DNA of 37,601 bases, taken from contig JAFRLF010000050.1 of the NCBI GenBank assembly GCA_017431365.1, positions 1 through 37,601 of the forward strand, read 5' to 3'. Positions 6,329 through 14,465 of the stretch are shown one piece after another; position 1 is the first letter of the stretch; each line of letters opens with the position of its first letter. Below the pieces are notes generated by a model. The model was not told the origin of the DNA and did not search any database. It saw only the letters and a program-made list of their open reading frames with translations. Made by a program: the position numbers and the translations under genes. Source of the stretch: Clostridia bacterium. GTDB taxonomy: Bacteria > Bacillota > Clostridia > Christensenellales > Aristaeellaceae.

Positions 6329-6697
6329 ATTGATAAGAATAAGGGCGGGCGACCGCGCAAGGAAATAGACCGAGAACTATTCCAACGGCTTTGCGGGTTA
6401 CAATGCAGTCTTGAAGAAATCGCGTATGCGTTAGACTGCTCAGATTCTACGATTGCGCGATGGTGCAAGCGTGAATATGATGCGACTTTTGAAGACATAT
6501 ATAAAAAATATGCGGCGAATGGCAAAATCAGTCTAAGGCGTTATCAGTTTGAATTGGCGAAAAAATCCGCGGCAATGGCGATCTTCCTCGGTAAGCAGTA
6601 TTTGGGGCAGCGCGACAACTGGACGGATGACACAGTCGGAGACGATCCGCTGACGGCGCTGTTGATGAGGTGGGACGATGCAGCCGGGAAGCAGTAA
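6329..6697 (+). CDS. terS: Terminase small subunit, probable ATT start codon
   Basis: The frame encodes about 122 residues with the typical small-terminase opening NKGGRPRKEIDRELFQRLC, a helix-turn-helix (CSLEEIAYALDCSDSTIARWCKR) and a C-terminal part ending GQRDNW followed by an acidic tail. It binds the packaging site and feeds DNA to the large subunit, encoded immediately downstream with a 20-base overlap. The in-frame stop at 6320-6322 leaves only TTT, ACA and ATT before the conserved sequence, so no ATG, GTG or TTG start is possible. ATT at 6329, with AAGGG at about 6314-6318, is the best candidate. A sequence error or a G-to-T mutated start would look the same. The gene is AT-rich like the upstream methyltransferase. 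Confidence 0.85.
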   Translation: MDKNKGGRPRKEIDRELFQRLCGLQCSLEEIAYALDCSDSTIARWCKREYDATFEDIYKKYAANGKISLRRYQFELAKKSAAMAIFLGKQYLGQRDNWTDDTVGDDPLTALLMRWDDAAGKQ

Positions 6698-7910
6698 ACA
6701 GCTTGAGTTCTGGCGGGAGTGCAACCGGCGCTGGAACGTCAAGACCGGCGCGACGCGCAGCGGGAAAACGTATATGGACTATTTCCTGATCCCTCGGCGG
6801 CTGCTCGCCGGGGCCGGGAAAGAGGGGCTTAACGTCATTCTCGGCAACACGCGCGAAACGATCAGGCGAAACGTCATTCTCCCGATGGTGAGCATATACG
6901 GCTCCGGCAGGATCGGCAACATCCGGACGGACAACTCATGCACCATGTTCGGGCAGCAGGTGTTCATCCTCGGCGCGGACAACGAGGCGCACGTGAACCG
7001 GCTGCGCGGCGCATCGATCAAGTATTGCTACGGCGACGAGATCACGACGTGGAATCAGGGCGTTTTCGATATGCTCAAGTCCCGTCTGGACAAGCCGTAT
7101 TCGGTCTTCGACGGGACGTGCAACCCGGAGGGGCCGCAGCACTGGTTCAAGACGTTTCTGGACAGCGACGCGGACATCTATCAACAGGCGTATTGCATCG
7201 ACGACAATCCCTACCTTGACCCGGCGTTCGTGGAAAACCTGAAGCGCGAATACTCTGGGACGGTGCTCTATGACCGGTACATTCGCGGGTTATGGGTGGC
7301 GGCTGAGGGCGCGATCTACAAGCCGTTCTGCGATCATCCGGAGCGGTTCGTCATTTCGGGCCTGAGCGATCAGACTATAAACAAGGCGATCATCGGCGTT
7401 GACTTCGGCGGCGGCACTTCGGCTCACGCGTTTTGTTGTACGGGCCTGACGAACCGGGGATCTGTGGTCATCCTCGACGAATACCGGGAAAAGAAAGCGC
7501 TTGAGCCGACAAAGCTGGAAACGGATTTCGTTGATTTCGTCCGGCGCTGTCAGATGCGCTGGCTGGTGACCGACGTCTGGTGCGACAGCGCGGAGCAGAC
7601 GCTGATAAACGGGCTCCGGTCGGCTGCTGCGCGTGAGCGGCTGGGCGTGAACATCGGAAACGCGATGAAAAGGGCGATCAATGACAGAATACGCGCAACG
7701 TGCCTGTTAATGGGCGCGGGGCGGTTTTTCATCAACGCCGACTGCGCGGAAACGATTGATGCGTTGAAGTCGGCGCTTTGGGACAGCAGGCATAATACCG
7801 AGGACGTCAGGCTTGACGACGGCACGACGAACATAGACAGCCTCGACGCGATGGAATACTCGTTCGAGAGGGAAATCCCGACGCTGATTGACGGCTGGGG
7901 GCAAAAATGA
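6678..7910 (+). CDS. terL: Terminase large subunit
   Basis: The ATPase and nuclease motor that packages DNA into the prohead. The N-terminal ATPase has Walker A GATRSGKT at residues 24-31 and Walker B CYGDE with Asp120-Glu121. The nuclease domain starts near residue 235 with GVDFGGG (Asp242 a metal ligand) and continues through TDVWCDSAEQ, with a further acidic residue near SLDAMEY. Length (410 aa) is typical of PBSX-type Terminase_3 proteins, although slightly short. ATG 6678 overlaps the small subunit. A portal gene follows at once, the standard order. Confidence 0.95.
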   Translation: MQPGSSKQLEFWRECNRRWNVKTGATRSGKTYMDYFLIPRRLLAGAGKEGLNVILGNTRETIRRNVILPMVSIYGSGRIGNIRTDNSCTMFGQQVFILGADNEAHVNRLRGASIKYCYGDEITTWNQGVFDMLKSRLDKPYSVFDGTCNPEGPQHWFKTFLDSDADIYQQAYCIDDNPYLDPAFVENLKREYSGTVLYDRYIRGLWVAAEGAIYKPFCDHPERFVISGLSDQTINKAIIGVDFGGGTSAHAFCCTGLTNRGSVVILDEYREKKALEPTKLETDFVDFVRRCQMRWLVTDVWCDSAEQTLINGLRSAAARERLGVNIGNAMKRAINDRIRATCLLMGAGRFFINADCAETIDALKSALWDSRHNTEDVRLDDGTTNIDSLDAMEYSFEREIPTLIDGWGQK

Positions 7911-7911
7911 G

Positions 7912-9534
7912 ATGCAGATATTATCCAAGTTACGTGACTGGGGGCGGCGGCTGATGGACAGGACGGCCAGCGCGACGGGCATCGCGCGGGATTACAAAAC
8001 CGTTTTCGAGCTGGGCGGGGTTCCGGCGTTCGCGCAGTTCTACGACGTCGGGATCTTTCTCTGGAAGATGCTTTACCGGGGCTTTTACAAGCCGTGGCAC
8101 TTGATCCACGCGCCGACCATCGGGAACCCGGACGCGACGCGGCAGCTGTACAGGCTCAACACGGCGAAAGCTGTATGCGCGGAAATCGCCGGGCTGGTCT
8201 GGGGCGAGGAATGCACGGTCAACGTCACGATGGACGGGCAAGAAAGCACCGACGAAAATCCCGACCCGCTGAACGAGTATATCCAGAGCGTGTTCAGGGA
8301 TAACGCCTTCGGCGAGAAGATGCAGGAGCTGATCGAGCAGTGCTGCGCGCTGGGCGGCAGCGCGCTGAAGGTCTGGCGTGAGGTGCGGCGCGACGGCGAG
8401 GGAAACGAGATCGAAGGCACGGACAGCGTGCGCATCGGTTACGCGATGGCCGACCAGTTCGTCCCGCTCAGCTGGGACAACGCGCAGGTGCGGGAGGGCG
8501 TGTTCGTCTCCCGCGTGGCCAAGAAGGGCTGGTATTATACGCGGCTCGAATGGCACACCTGGGACGGCGAGACGTACATGATCAGGAATGAGCTGTACCG
8601 CTCGGAGATGCGGCGCGGCGCGAACGGCGACAGTCAGGACATCCTCGGAATCCGGGTGCCGCTCGCTGAAATGTACCCGTATCTTGACGAAGAGACGGTC
8701 GTACCGGTCGGCGAGAGCCTGTTCTGCTATTTCAGGACGCCGATTGCGAACAACATCGACGACAACTCGCCGCTGGGCGTGTCAATGTACGGGAACGCGC
8801 TTGAGACGCTTCACGCGCTGGACATCTGCTATGACAGTTTCGTCCGGGAGTTTCGGCTCGGCAAAAAGCGGATCATTGTACCGGCGCGGGCGGTCAGGAC
8901 GATTGCAGACCCGACGACGGGCCAGCTCCGGCGGTATTTCGACGCGACGGATGAGACCTATGAGGCGCTGGCGAGCGACGACCCGAACGATCTGAAGATC
9001 ACGGACAACTCGGTCGAGCTGCGCGTCGAGGAACACGTATCGGCGCTCAATGCGTTTTTGTCGATCCTGTGCCTGCAGCTGGGGTTCTCGGCGTCAACAT
9101 TCAGCTTCGACGAGAAAAACGGCCTGAAGACGGCGACAGAGGTCATCAGCGAAAACAGCAAGACATACAAGACAGTTAAGACGATCCAGAACCAGCTCGT
9201 ACCGGCGTTTGAGCATCTGGTGCGCAACATCATAGACATCGCGACGCTGTACGGGATTGAGCATGACGGCCAGAGCGTAGAGAGCCTCGCGGCGGGCGGG
9301 TATCATGTCAACGTGGTATTCGACGACGGCGTGACGCAGGATCGGCAGACGAACATCTCCGAGGGCGTGATGCTGGTCGGGGCCGGGCTGCTGAGCAAGT
9401 ATACGTTCATGACGGACAAGAAATACGGCCAGGGCCTGACGCCGGAGCAGGCGCAGGAAGAGCTCGCGCGGATCAAGACCGAGGGTACAGGAAACACGGT
9501 AGACGTTACGCGCCTGTTCGGCGGAATGGAGTGA
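7912..9534 (+). CDS. Portal protein (SPP1 gp6-like)
   Basis: Forms the dodecameric ring at the capsid vertex through which DNA enters and leaves. The sequence has family features of SPP1-type portals from Firmicutes phages: an N-terminal helical clip around LNTAKAVCAEIAGLVWGEE, the segment GGSALKVWRE at about 150, SPLGVSMYGNALETLHALD at about 285, and the stem/crown helix FDEKNGLKTATEVISENSKTY around 410. Length 540 aa is normal. ATG 7912 follows the terminase stop by one base; a TTG at 7888 in frame is possible but less likely. The minor capsid gene follows. Confidence 0.92.
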   Translation: MQILSKLRDWGRRLMDRTASATGIARDYKTVFELGGVPAFAQFYDVGIFLWKMLYRGFYKPWHLIHAPTIGNPDATRQLYRLNTAKAVCAEIAGLVWGEECTVNVTMDGQESTDENPDPLNEYIQSVFRDNAFGEKMQELIEQCCALGGSALKVWREVRRDGEGNEIEGTDSVRIGYAMADQFVPLSWDNAQVREGVFVSRVAKKGWYYTRLEWHTWDGETYMIRNELYRSEMRRGANGDSQDILGIRVPLAEMYPYLDEETVVPVGESLFCYFRTPIANNIDDNSPLGVSMYGNALETLHALDICYDSFVREFRLGKKRIIVPARAVRTIADPTTGQLRRYFDATDETYEALASDDPNDLKITDNSVELRVEEHVSALNAFLSILCLQLGFSASTFSFDEKNGLKTATEVISENSKTYKTVKTIQNQLVPAFEHLVRNIIDIATLYGIEHDGQSVESLAAGGYHVNVVFDDGVTQDRQTNISEGVMLVGAGLLSKYTFMTDKKYGQGLTPEQAQEELARIKTEGTGNTVDVTRLFGGME

Positions 9535-9540
9535 TAAGGA

Positions 9541-10818
9541 TTGACGCCGTCACTGTTTGACGATATGAGTTACGCGATGGCCATGGTTTATGGCGCGTGC
9601 AGTGACCGGCTCATGGTCAATCTGGCAAAGTATTTCAAGTATATTCATTCTGACAAGCAGGTTAAGGAGCTTTTCGAATATCAGGCGCGTTTGCTGGCGC
9701 AGCTGGGGCAGATCGACAAGGAAAGCGCGGACATCATCTTTGCGTACATGAACGGCGCGGACGCGCAGCTGCGGCAGGCGCTTGAAACGGCGATCATCGA
9801 CGCGATAAAGCCGATTGAGAAGCCGCTGAGGGACGCGGCGAAGGCCGGTCTGATCAACGGGCCGGGCGTTGTGCCGCCGGTCATGTCGGCGAACATGACG
9901 CAGGCGTTCAAGGCGTATTACAAGCAGTCGGCGGACAAGCTCAATCTGGTTAATACGGTCATGCTTGAGAGCACGCGCGCAGCATATCAGGCGACGGTGA
10001 GCAACGTCATTAACCGGATTGAGCACTCGCAGGAAATCCTCAACATCGGCGCGGGCGAAGTAGTGACGGGCGTGAGCACCTGGAACGAGGCGATGCACGA
10101 CGCCGTTCGGGACATGGCGCGAAACGGTCTGACGGGTTTCGTCGATCACGCCGGGCGGCGCTGGACGCCGGAGGCATACGCGGCGATGGACATCCGCTCA
10201 ACCATGTTCAACACGGCGCGGGCGGCGGTCTGGGAGCGGTCGGAGGAATACGGCGCTGACATCTATCAGGTCAGCAGCCACAACGGCGCAAGGCCGCTAT
10301 GTTATCCATGGCAGGGCAAGCTGATAAGCCGGAGCGGATGGACGGGCGACGTCGAGGACATCGACGGCAACACGGCGCACGTATACGCCGAGTGGGAGAC
10401 GAGCAAGGGCGAGGCGGCGGGCCTGTTCGGGATCAACTGTCGGCATTACCCGATACCGTTTATCCCGAAGTTTTCGGCGCTGCGGTACAAGGGTCAGGAT
10501 GAAGAGGAAAACGCGAAGACCTACGAAGAGAGCCAGCAGCAGCGCGCGCTTGAGCGAAAGCTGCGCGGCGAGCGGCTGGAATTGGAGCTGCTGAAGACGC
10601 AGGGCGCAAGCGCGGACGACATACGCGCGCAGGAGACGAAGGTCGACAGGGCCAGCGATGAGATTGACCGGTTCTGCGAGGACACCGGACGCGCGCGGCA
10701 TCGTGACCGGGAGTATACGCCGATTGACGCGACGTGGCCGGATAAAGAGACATACGACGCGACGACATTCCCGACGAACGAACGGGACAAGATCAATGAT
10801 TGGTTCAGAGGTGAATAA
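9541..10818 (+). CDS. Minor capsid / head morphogenesis protein (Phage_min_cap2-like)
   Basis: The N-terminal two-thirds is helical, and the C-terminal region has the family signature GARPLCYPWQGKLISRSG followed by GLFGINCRHYPIPFIP (about residues 250-315), typical of the SPP1 gp7-like Phage_min_cap2 proteins encoded next to the portal. These are internal head proteins present in few copies and involved in assembly or DNA ejection. A coiled coil (about 325-385, with LERKLRGERLELELLK) follows. The start is TTG at 9541 with GGAGTGAT six bases upstream; an in-frame ATG at 9565 lacks a ribosome site. Confidence 0.88.
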   Translation: MTPSLFDDMSYAMAMVYGACSDRLMVNLAKYFKYIHSDKQVKELFEYQARLLAQLGQIDKESADIIFAYMNGADAQLRQALETAIIDAIKPIEKPLRDAAKAGLINGPGVVPPVMSANMTQAFKAYYKQSADKLNLVNTVMLESTRAAYQATVSNVINRIEHSQEILNIGAGEVVTGVSTWNEAMHDAVRDMARNGLTGFVDHAGRRWTPEAYAAMDIRSTMFNTARAAVWERSEEYGADIYQVSSHNGARPLCYPWQGKLISRSGWTGDVEDIDGNTAHVYAEWETSKGEAAGLFGINCRHYPIPFIPKFSALRYKGQDEEENAKTYEESQQQRALERKLRGERLELELLKTQGASADDIRAQETKVDRASDEIDRFCEDTGRARHRDREYTPIDATWPDKETYDATTFPTNERDKINDWFRGE

Positions 10819-10820
10819 TG

Positions 10821-10967
10821 ATGTGCGAGCACAAGACATTCTGCTGCACCAACGGAGTGTTTTTCTGCCTGACGTGCGGCGCGGAAATACCGAACCCGTA
10901 TGAGGGCAAGACGGAAACAAAGACAGAGGATAAACCGGCGAAGAAGAAGGGAGGCAAAGCGAAATGA
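10821..10967 (+). CDS. Small cysteine-containing, lysine-rich protein, 48 aa
   Basis: ATG 10821 (or 10818, sharing a base with the previous stop) follows AGAGGTG. The peptide starts MCEHKTFCC, then CLTCGAEIP, making a plausible zinc knuckle, and ends in a Lys-rich tail (KTETKTEDKPAKKKGGKAK). Small zinc-ribbon proteins in this position, between head morphogenesis and decoration genes, are seen in other Clostridia phages. No function is known. Its stop overlaps the next start (ATGA). Confidence 0.7.
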   Translation: MCEHKTFCCTNGVFFCLTCGAEIPNPYEGKTETKTEDKPAKKKGGKAK

Positions 10968-11227
10968 CGATCCTGCTGTATAATGACGGGCGCATTGTTA
11001 CGGATGCAGGAAACCCGCTCGAGGGCGTGAGCCTTGACGGGCTGGCGGCGTTTATCGCCGACCCGAGCGACGGAGACACGCTGGTCTATGACGCGACCGC
11101 CGGAATGTGGAAGCCGGGAAACCCGTTCCCGGTGTCGATCACGGAACCGGAGGACGGGGACACGCTGGCGTATGACGCCGAGAGCGGCAAATGGAAAAAC
11201 GTTCACGCGGCGGTGGGAGGTGAATGA
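10964..11227 (+). CDS. Head fibre/decoration-like repeat protein, 87 aa
   Basis: Two short internal repeats, DGDTLVYDATAGMWKPG (about 37-53) and DGDTLAYDAESGKWKNV (about 64-80), correspond to the GDxLxYD..xGxW repeat common in phage fibre and virion surface proteins. The position among head genes suggests a virion decoration or head-fibre protein; this is inference. Start by ATGA overlap with the previous gene. Confidence 0.7.
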   Translation: MTILLYNDGRIVTDAGNPLEGVSLDGLAAFIADPSDGDTLVYDATAGMWKPGNPFPVSITEPEDGDTLAYDAESGKWKNVHAAVGGE

Positions 11228-11230
11228 TAA

Positions 11231-11440
11231 ATGGTCAGGATCATCGTTGAAAGAGCGTTCACGGGCGGTCTGAAGTACATCGAGGGCGCATGCGTTCACG
11301 CTGACACGAAGCCGACGGCGGGCATCGTAACAGGCAGCAAGCTCACGGAGGCCGACACCGGCGACGTGTATATGTTCTATGAAGCCGACTCGCCGGGCTG
11401 GGGCAAGATCGCGGCGAGGCCGACAGTATCAGACGGTTGA
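11231..11440 (+). CDS. Small hypothetical protein, 69 aa (head region)
   Basis: ATG 11231 follows a strong GGGAGGTGA site. The product appears mostly beta-structured with no Cys-rich, membrane or coiled-coil part except one Cys near residue 21. It ends the first late block, followed by a clear terminator. It may be a second small virion or decoration protein, but no family is recognised. Confidence 0.7.
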   Translation: MVRIIVERAFTGGLKYIEGACVHADTKPTAGIVTGSKLTEADTGDVYMFYEADSPGWGKIAARPTVSDG

Positions 11441-11443
11441 TTT

Positions 11444-11469
11444 AAGCGCTTCGGATGAGGCGCTTTTTT
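11444..11469 (+). terminator. Intra-operon rho-independent terminator before scaffold
   Basis: AAGCGC (11444-11449) pairs with GCGCTT (11460-11465), followed by T residues to 11469. It separates the packaging/portal block from the scaffold-capsid block. Partial termination would tune the ratio of the two transcript parts. Confidence 0.75.
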
Positions 11470-11479
11470 CATGCATTTG

Positions 11480-11529
11480 TCCGGCGGGACGTTAAACACG
11501 CGCGCGGCCTATCACTCTAACAGGCCGGA
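11480..11529 (+). promoter_or_regulatory. Leader with two mutually exclusive hairpins before the scaffold gene
   Basis: TCCGGC (11480-11485) can pair with GCCGGA (11524-11529), or GGCCT (11506-11510) can pair with AGGCC (11522-11526); the two share bases and cannot form together. The ribosome site AAAGGAGCG of the scaffold gene follows immediately. The arrangement could modulate translation; no regulator is evident. Confidence 0.35.
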
Positions 11530-11544
11530 TAAAGGAGCGTATCA

Positions 11545-12081
11545 ATGGCTGGGATTTTCACACGCAAGAGCATTTCGGACATTATGAGCAACGAGGCGCT
11601 GACGCCGGAGGAACGAACCGATCAGGTTTTCTCGCTTTACGGGCGGGCCATCGACGACGGGTTCGTGACGAAGGGCGCGGCGGCTGCGGCTCAGCAGTCC
11701 GCGATTGAGCAGGCAAAGACCGAATGGGAAAAGGGCGTCAAGACGCCAGACCCGAAGGAGAGCGACGAATACAAGGCGCTTTTGGGCGAGTATACCGCCT
11801 ACAAGACGATGCAGACGGCGCGCGGCTCCGAGGATTACAAGGGCGTCAAGGGCAAGTTTTTCGAGACGGTCTATGGCATGATCGATCATCGTGACGGGGC
11901 GAAACCCGTGCGGGAACAGATGGCGGGCATCCGCCAGAACTATGAAGAGTATTTCGAGGACGCGGCGGCGCAGAAGAAGCCTTCGACGGGTGGCCCGGTT
12001 GAGGGCGCGATGCCGAAGGGCAACGAAAGCGCGGTCGATGCGTTCACGAAGGCCTGGGGCTTCGGGCCCAAGAAAGGATGA
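11545..12081 (+). CDS. Capsid scaffolding protein
   Basis: A 178-residue, charged, Ala/Glu/Lys-rich helical protein immediately before the major capsid gene, the usual size and place for a scaffold. Helical segments cover about residues 20-80 and 115-145, with a Pro/Gly linker (KKPSTGGPVEGAMPKG) before a short basic C-terminal helix ending WGFGPKKG, likely the capsid-binding tip. Sequence identity in scaffolds is low, so the call rests on composition and context. AAAGGAGCG precedes the ATG. Confidence 0.85.
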   Translation: MAGIFTRKSISDIMSNEALTPEERTDQVFSLYGRAIDDGFVTKGAAAAAQQSAIEQAKTEWEKGVKTPDPKESDEYKALLGEYTAYKTMQTARGSEDYKGVKGKFFETVYGMIDHRDGAKPVREQMAGIRQNYEEYFEDAAAQKKPSTGGPVEGAMPKGNESAVDAFTKAWGFGPKKG

Positions 12082-12087
12082 TGAAAG

Positions 12088-13317
12088 ATGGCATTCGTGC
12101 AGACGAACGTCAACTATGCGGCTGAGTATGCCGCTGCGCTGGCTCAGAGCTATCCCTATCTGAGTTATTTCGGCGCGATCTGGGCGAGCGAGAACAGCAA
12201 CCGCTACAAGCCCGGCATGGGAAAGACCATGTATATCCCGTCGCTGCAGGTCAGCGGCGCGGTGGACGTCAACCGCAACCAGATTACCGGCACCTTCAAT
12301 CGCAACTGGAACAACGAGTGGCAGGCGGTCGAGCTGGACATGGATCGTGAGTGGAACACGCTCGTCGACCCGATGGACATCGACGAGACGAACGGCGTGG
12401 CGACCATCGCGAACATTACGCGCGCGTTTACCGAGTTTCAGAAGGTGCCCGAGATGGACGCCTACATTGCAAGCAAGCTGGCGGGCTTCGCATCCGCGTT
12501 CGGCGGCGTGAGCACTCAGAGCCTGACGTCCTCCTCGATCCTGACCGAGTGGGACAACGCGCTCGAGTTCATGACCAACCAGCGCGTCAACCGCGACAGG
12601 CTGGTGGCGTATATGACGCCCGGCACGTACAAGCTGCTCAAGCAGGCGACCGGCCTGACCCGATTCATCGAGGTTACCAACGGCATTCAGGCGGTTGATC
12701 GCAACGTGGCGCGCCTGGACGGCGTGACCGTGGTCGAGGTTCCCGCGGACATGATGAAGACCGCGTACACCTTCACCGAGGGCTGGGCCATCGACACCGC
12801 GCACGCGGTGCAGATCAACTTCATGCTGGTCGACCCGATGGCCGTGGCGGCTCCGATCAAGTATGAGACCGCGATGATGAGCGCTCCGACCGCTCAGAGC
12901 AAGGGCAAGTATCTGTACTATGAGCGCTACTACTACGGCGCGTTCATTCTCAACCAGCGTCAGGCGGGCGTTTACGCGCACGTCGGCAGCGCGCCGAGCG
13001 TGGGCACCCTGACCGTGACCAGCACCGCGGGCACTGCCGCCGGGTCCACCAATATCGCGGTTTCCGGCTATGGCATCGGCCAGAACGGCGATCCTGACGA
13101 GGGTCTGGTCATGAAGTACTGCCCGAACAACGCCAGCGACAGCATCAGCTTTACCTACAACACCGCGCCCGCATCCGGCACGTGGACTGAGGTCGCCGCG
13201 GCTCCGTTCGCGCTGACCAGCCAGACGGCCAACTACTACATCTACGTCGTCCTGATCAACAAGCAGACCGGCGGCGTCGTTGCGGCGGGCAAGACCCAGA
13301 ACGTCGTCGGCGTGTGA
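12088..13317 (+). CDS. Major capsid protein with C-terminal Ig-like extension
   Basis: The main shell protein, likely HK97 fold: an N-terminal arm, E-loop region near residues 60-90, and P- and A-domain segments through about residue 298. Residues about 300-409 form an added beta-rich domain with repeated Thr, Ser, Gly and Ala (TLTVTSTAGTAAGSTNIAVSG), resembling the Ig-like or big-type domains seen at the C-terminus of some phage capsid proteins and exposed on the particle. Codon use leans to strongly translated codons, consistent with high expression. The scaffold gene ends six bases upstream. Confidence 0.92.
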   Translation: MAFVQTNVNYAAEYAAALAQSYPYLSYFGAIWASENSNRYKPGMGKTMYIPSLQVSGAVDVNRNQITGTFNRNWNNEWQAVELDMDREWNTLVDPMDIDETNGVATIANITRAFTEFQKVPEMDAYIASKLAGFASAFGGVSTQSLTSSSILTEWDNALEFMTNQRVNRDRLVAYMTPGTYKLLKQATGLTRFIEVTNGIQAVDRNVARLDGVTVVEVPADMMKTAYTFTEGWAIDTAHAVQINFMLVDPMAVAAPIKYETAMMSAPTAQSKGKYLYYERYYYGAFILNQRQAGVYAHVGSAPSVGTLTVTSTAGTAAGSTNIAVSGYGIGQNGDPDEGLVMKYCPNNASDSISFTYNTAPASGTWTEVAAAPFALTSQTANYYIYVVLINKQTGGVVAAGKTQNVVGV

Positions 13318-13331
13318 TCTGAGGTGACCGC

Positions 13332-13754
13332 ATGAGCGCGATTGTAGACTTCGCCTGGTATTATAACGTCTACTTTGGGAACGAGGCCGACCAATCCTCG
13401 TTCCCGGCGCTCTGCGCTCGCGCTGAGGACGTGATAGGCGCGATGACGCGCTGGCAGGTCACGGCGGCGAACATCGGGACGCTGAGCGAGGCGCTGCAGA
13501 CGCTCTACAAGAAGGCGATCTGCGCACAGGTAGATTTTTTTGCGGTCAACGGTACGGAAACGGCGACCGGGGACAGCGGCGGCGGCTGGACGGTGGGAAA
13601 GGTCACGGTGCAGGGCAAAGCCGACCGGGCGAGCGGGGCGGGCCTTCTTTCGGGCGCGGTCTCGCCGCTCGCGGTGGCATTGCTTGAGCAGACGGGCCTT
13701 CTCAACCCGCAGGTGCCGACGCTTCCGGAGATGCCGCTTTTGGGGTGGTGGTGA
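13332..13754 (+). CDS. Head-tail connector protein (adaptor, gp6/gp15-like)
   Basis: A 140-residue protein directly after the capsid gene. A helical first two-thirds (FAWYYNVYFGN; FPALCARAEDVIGAMTRW; LSEALQTLYKKAICAQVDFF) is followed by a Gly-rich stretch, a short beta segment and a C-terminal helix with LSPLAVALLEQTGLL, as in adaptor proteins that dock on the portal. The position is the standard one. Identity to a named Pfam family cannot be confirmed by eye. Confidence 0.78.
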   Translation: MSAIVDFAWYYNVYFGNEADQSSFPALCARAEDVIGAMTRWQVTAANIGTLSEALQTLYKKAICAQVDFFAVNGTETATGDSGGGWTVGKVTVQGKADRASGAGLLSGAVSPLAVALLEQTGLLNPQVPTLPEMPLLGWW

Positions 13755-13755
13755 G

Positions 13756-14118
13756 ATGCTGTCACCCATTCCGGCGCGGATTTTGAGATCAACCGCGACC
13801 GTCACGGTATCAACCGGCACCGACATATACCAGAACCAGACGTATGACACATACACAGTTAACCGGGTGCATCTGCAGCCGTCAACCGAGATCAAGAAGG
13901 ACAGGACGAACACGGATCAGCAGCTTCGGGCAGTGCTCTTTGTGGATGCGAAGCTCTCAACGCCGCAACTTGACTGGGGCGCGCTGCTGCGCTCAGCCCA
14001 TGAGGCGGGCGGGGATATGCGCGTCACGGTGCGCGGCGTGGAATATACCGTTTTGACGGTGGACGAGCTGCGCGAGGCGAGCGACCAGCTGCACCACTGG
14101 GAAGTGGGGTGCGTGTAA
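13756..14118 (+). CDS. Minor capsid / neck protein (Minor_capsid_1-like)
   Basis: A 120-residue beta-rich protein starting MLSPIPARILRSTATV and containing the segment VNRVHLQPSTEIKKDRTN and LFVDAKLSTPQLDWG, the layout of Pfam Minor_capsid_1 proteins that act as head-completion or stopper components. It starts one base after the previous stop and ends sharing one base with the next start (TAATG), consistent with translational coupling across the neck genes. Confidence 0.8.
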   Translation: MLSPIPARILRSTATVTVSTGTDIYQNQTYDTYTVNRVHLQPSTEIKKDRTNTDQQLRAVLFVDAKLSTPQLDWGALLRSAHEAGGDMRVTVRGVEYTVLTVDELREASDQLHHWEVGCV

Positions 14119-14465
14119 TGCCCGTCAAGATCACGTTTGACCGCAACGCCTGCGTGACGCGGGTGGAGCACACGGTTAAGACCGCAATCGGCAGACTGTC
14201 AGCTGAAATTCTGGCGGACTGCAATGAATACTGCAAAGAGGACACGGGGACGCTGATCGCGTCTTCGCTGATCCACTCGCGCCTTGACGAAGGCCAGTTA
14301 ATCTGGCAGACACCATACGCGCGGCGTCAATACTGGGCGATACGGACGGCCTTTACAGACGTCAACCCGCAGGCGACGTGGAAATGGTGCGAGGTGGCGA
14401 AGAACCACCACAAAGACCGCTGGGAGCGGCAGCTGCAGATGCTGATCGGAGGTAATGCGCCGTGA
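14118..14465 (+). CDS. Minor capsid / tail-completion protein (Minor_capsid_2-like)
   Basis: A 115-residue protein with EDTGTLIASSLIHS, WQTPYARRQYWA and WKWCEVAKNHHKDRWERQL, the three conserved stretches of the Minor_capsid_2/HK97 gp10-like tail-completion family. It connects neck and tail. The order of three minor capsid proteins followed by the tail tube matches many Firmicutes siphophages. Confidence 0.85.
   Translation: MPVKITFDRNACVTRVEHTVKTAIGRLSAEILADCNEYCKEDTGTLIASSLIHSRLDEGQLIWQTPYARRQYWAIRTAFTDVNPQATWKWCEVAKNHHKDRWERQLQMLIGGNAP

Noticed and set aside
11542..12981. Long minus-strand open frame of 479 codons opposite scaffold and capsid genes
   Set aside because: It is antisense to well-supported scaffold and capsid genes, has a His/Arg/Val-rich composition typical of reverse-frame shadows in GC-rich DNA, and has no ribosome site.
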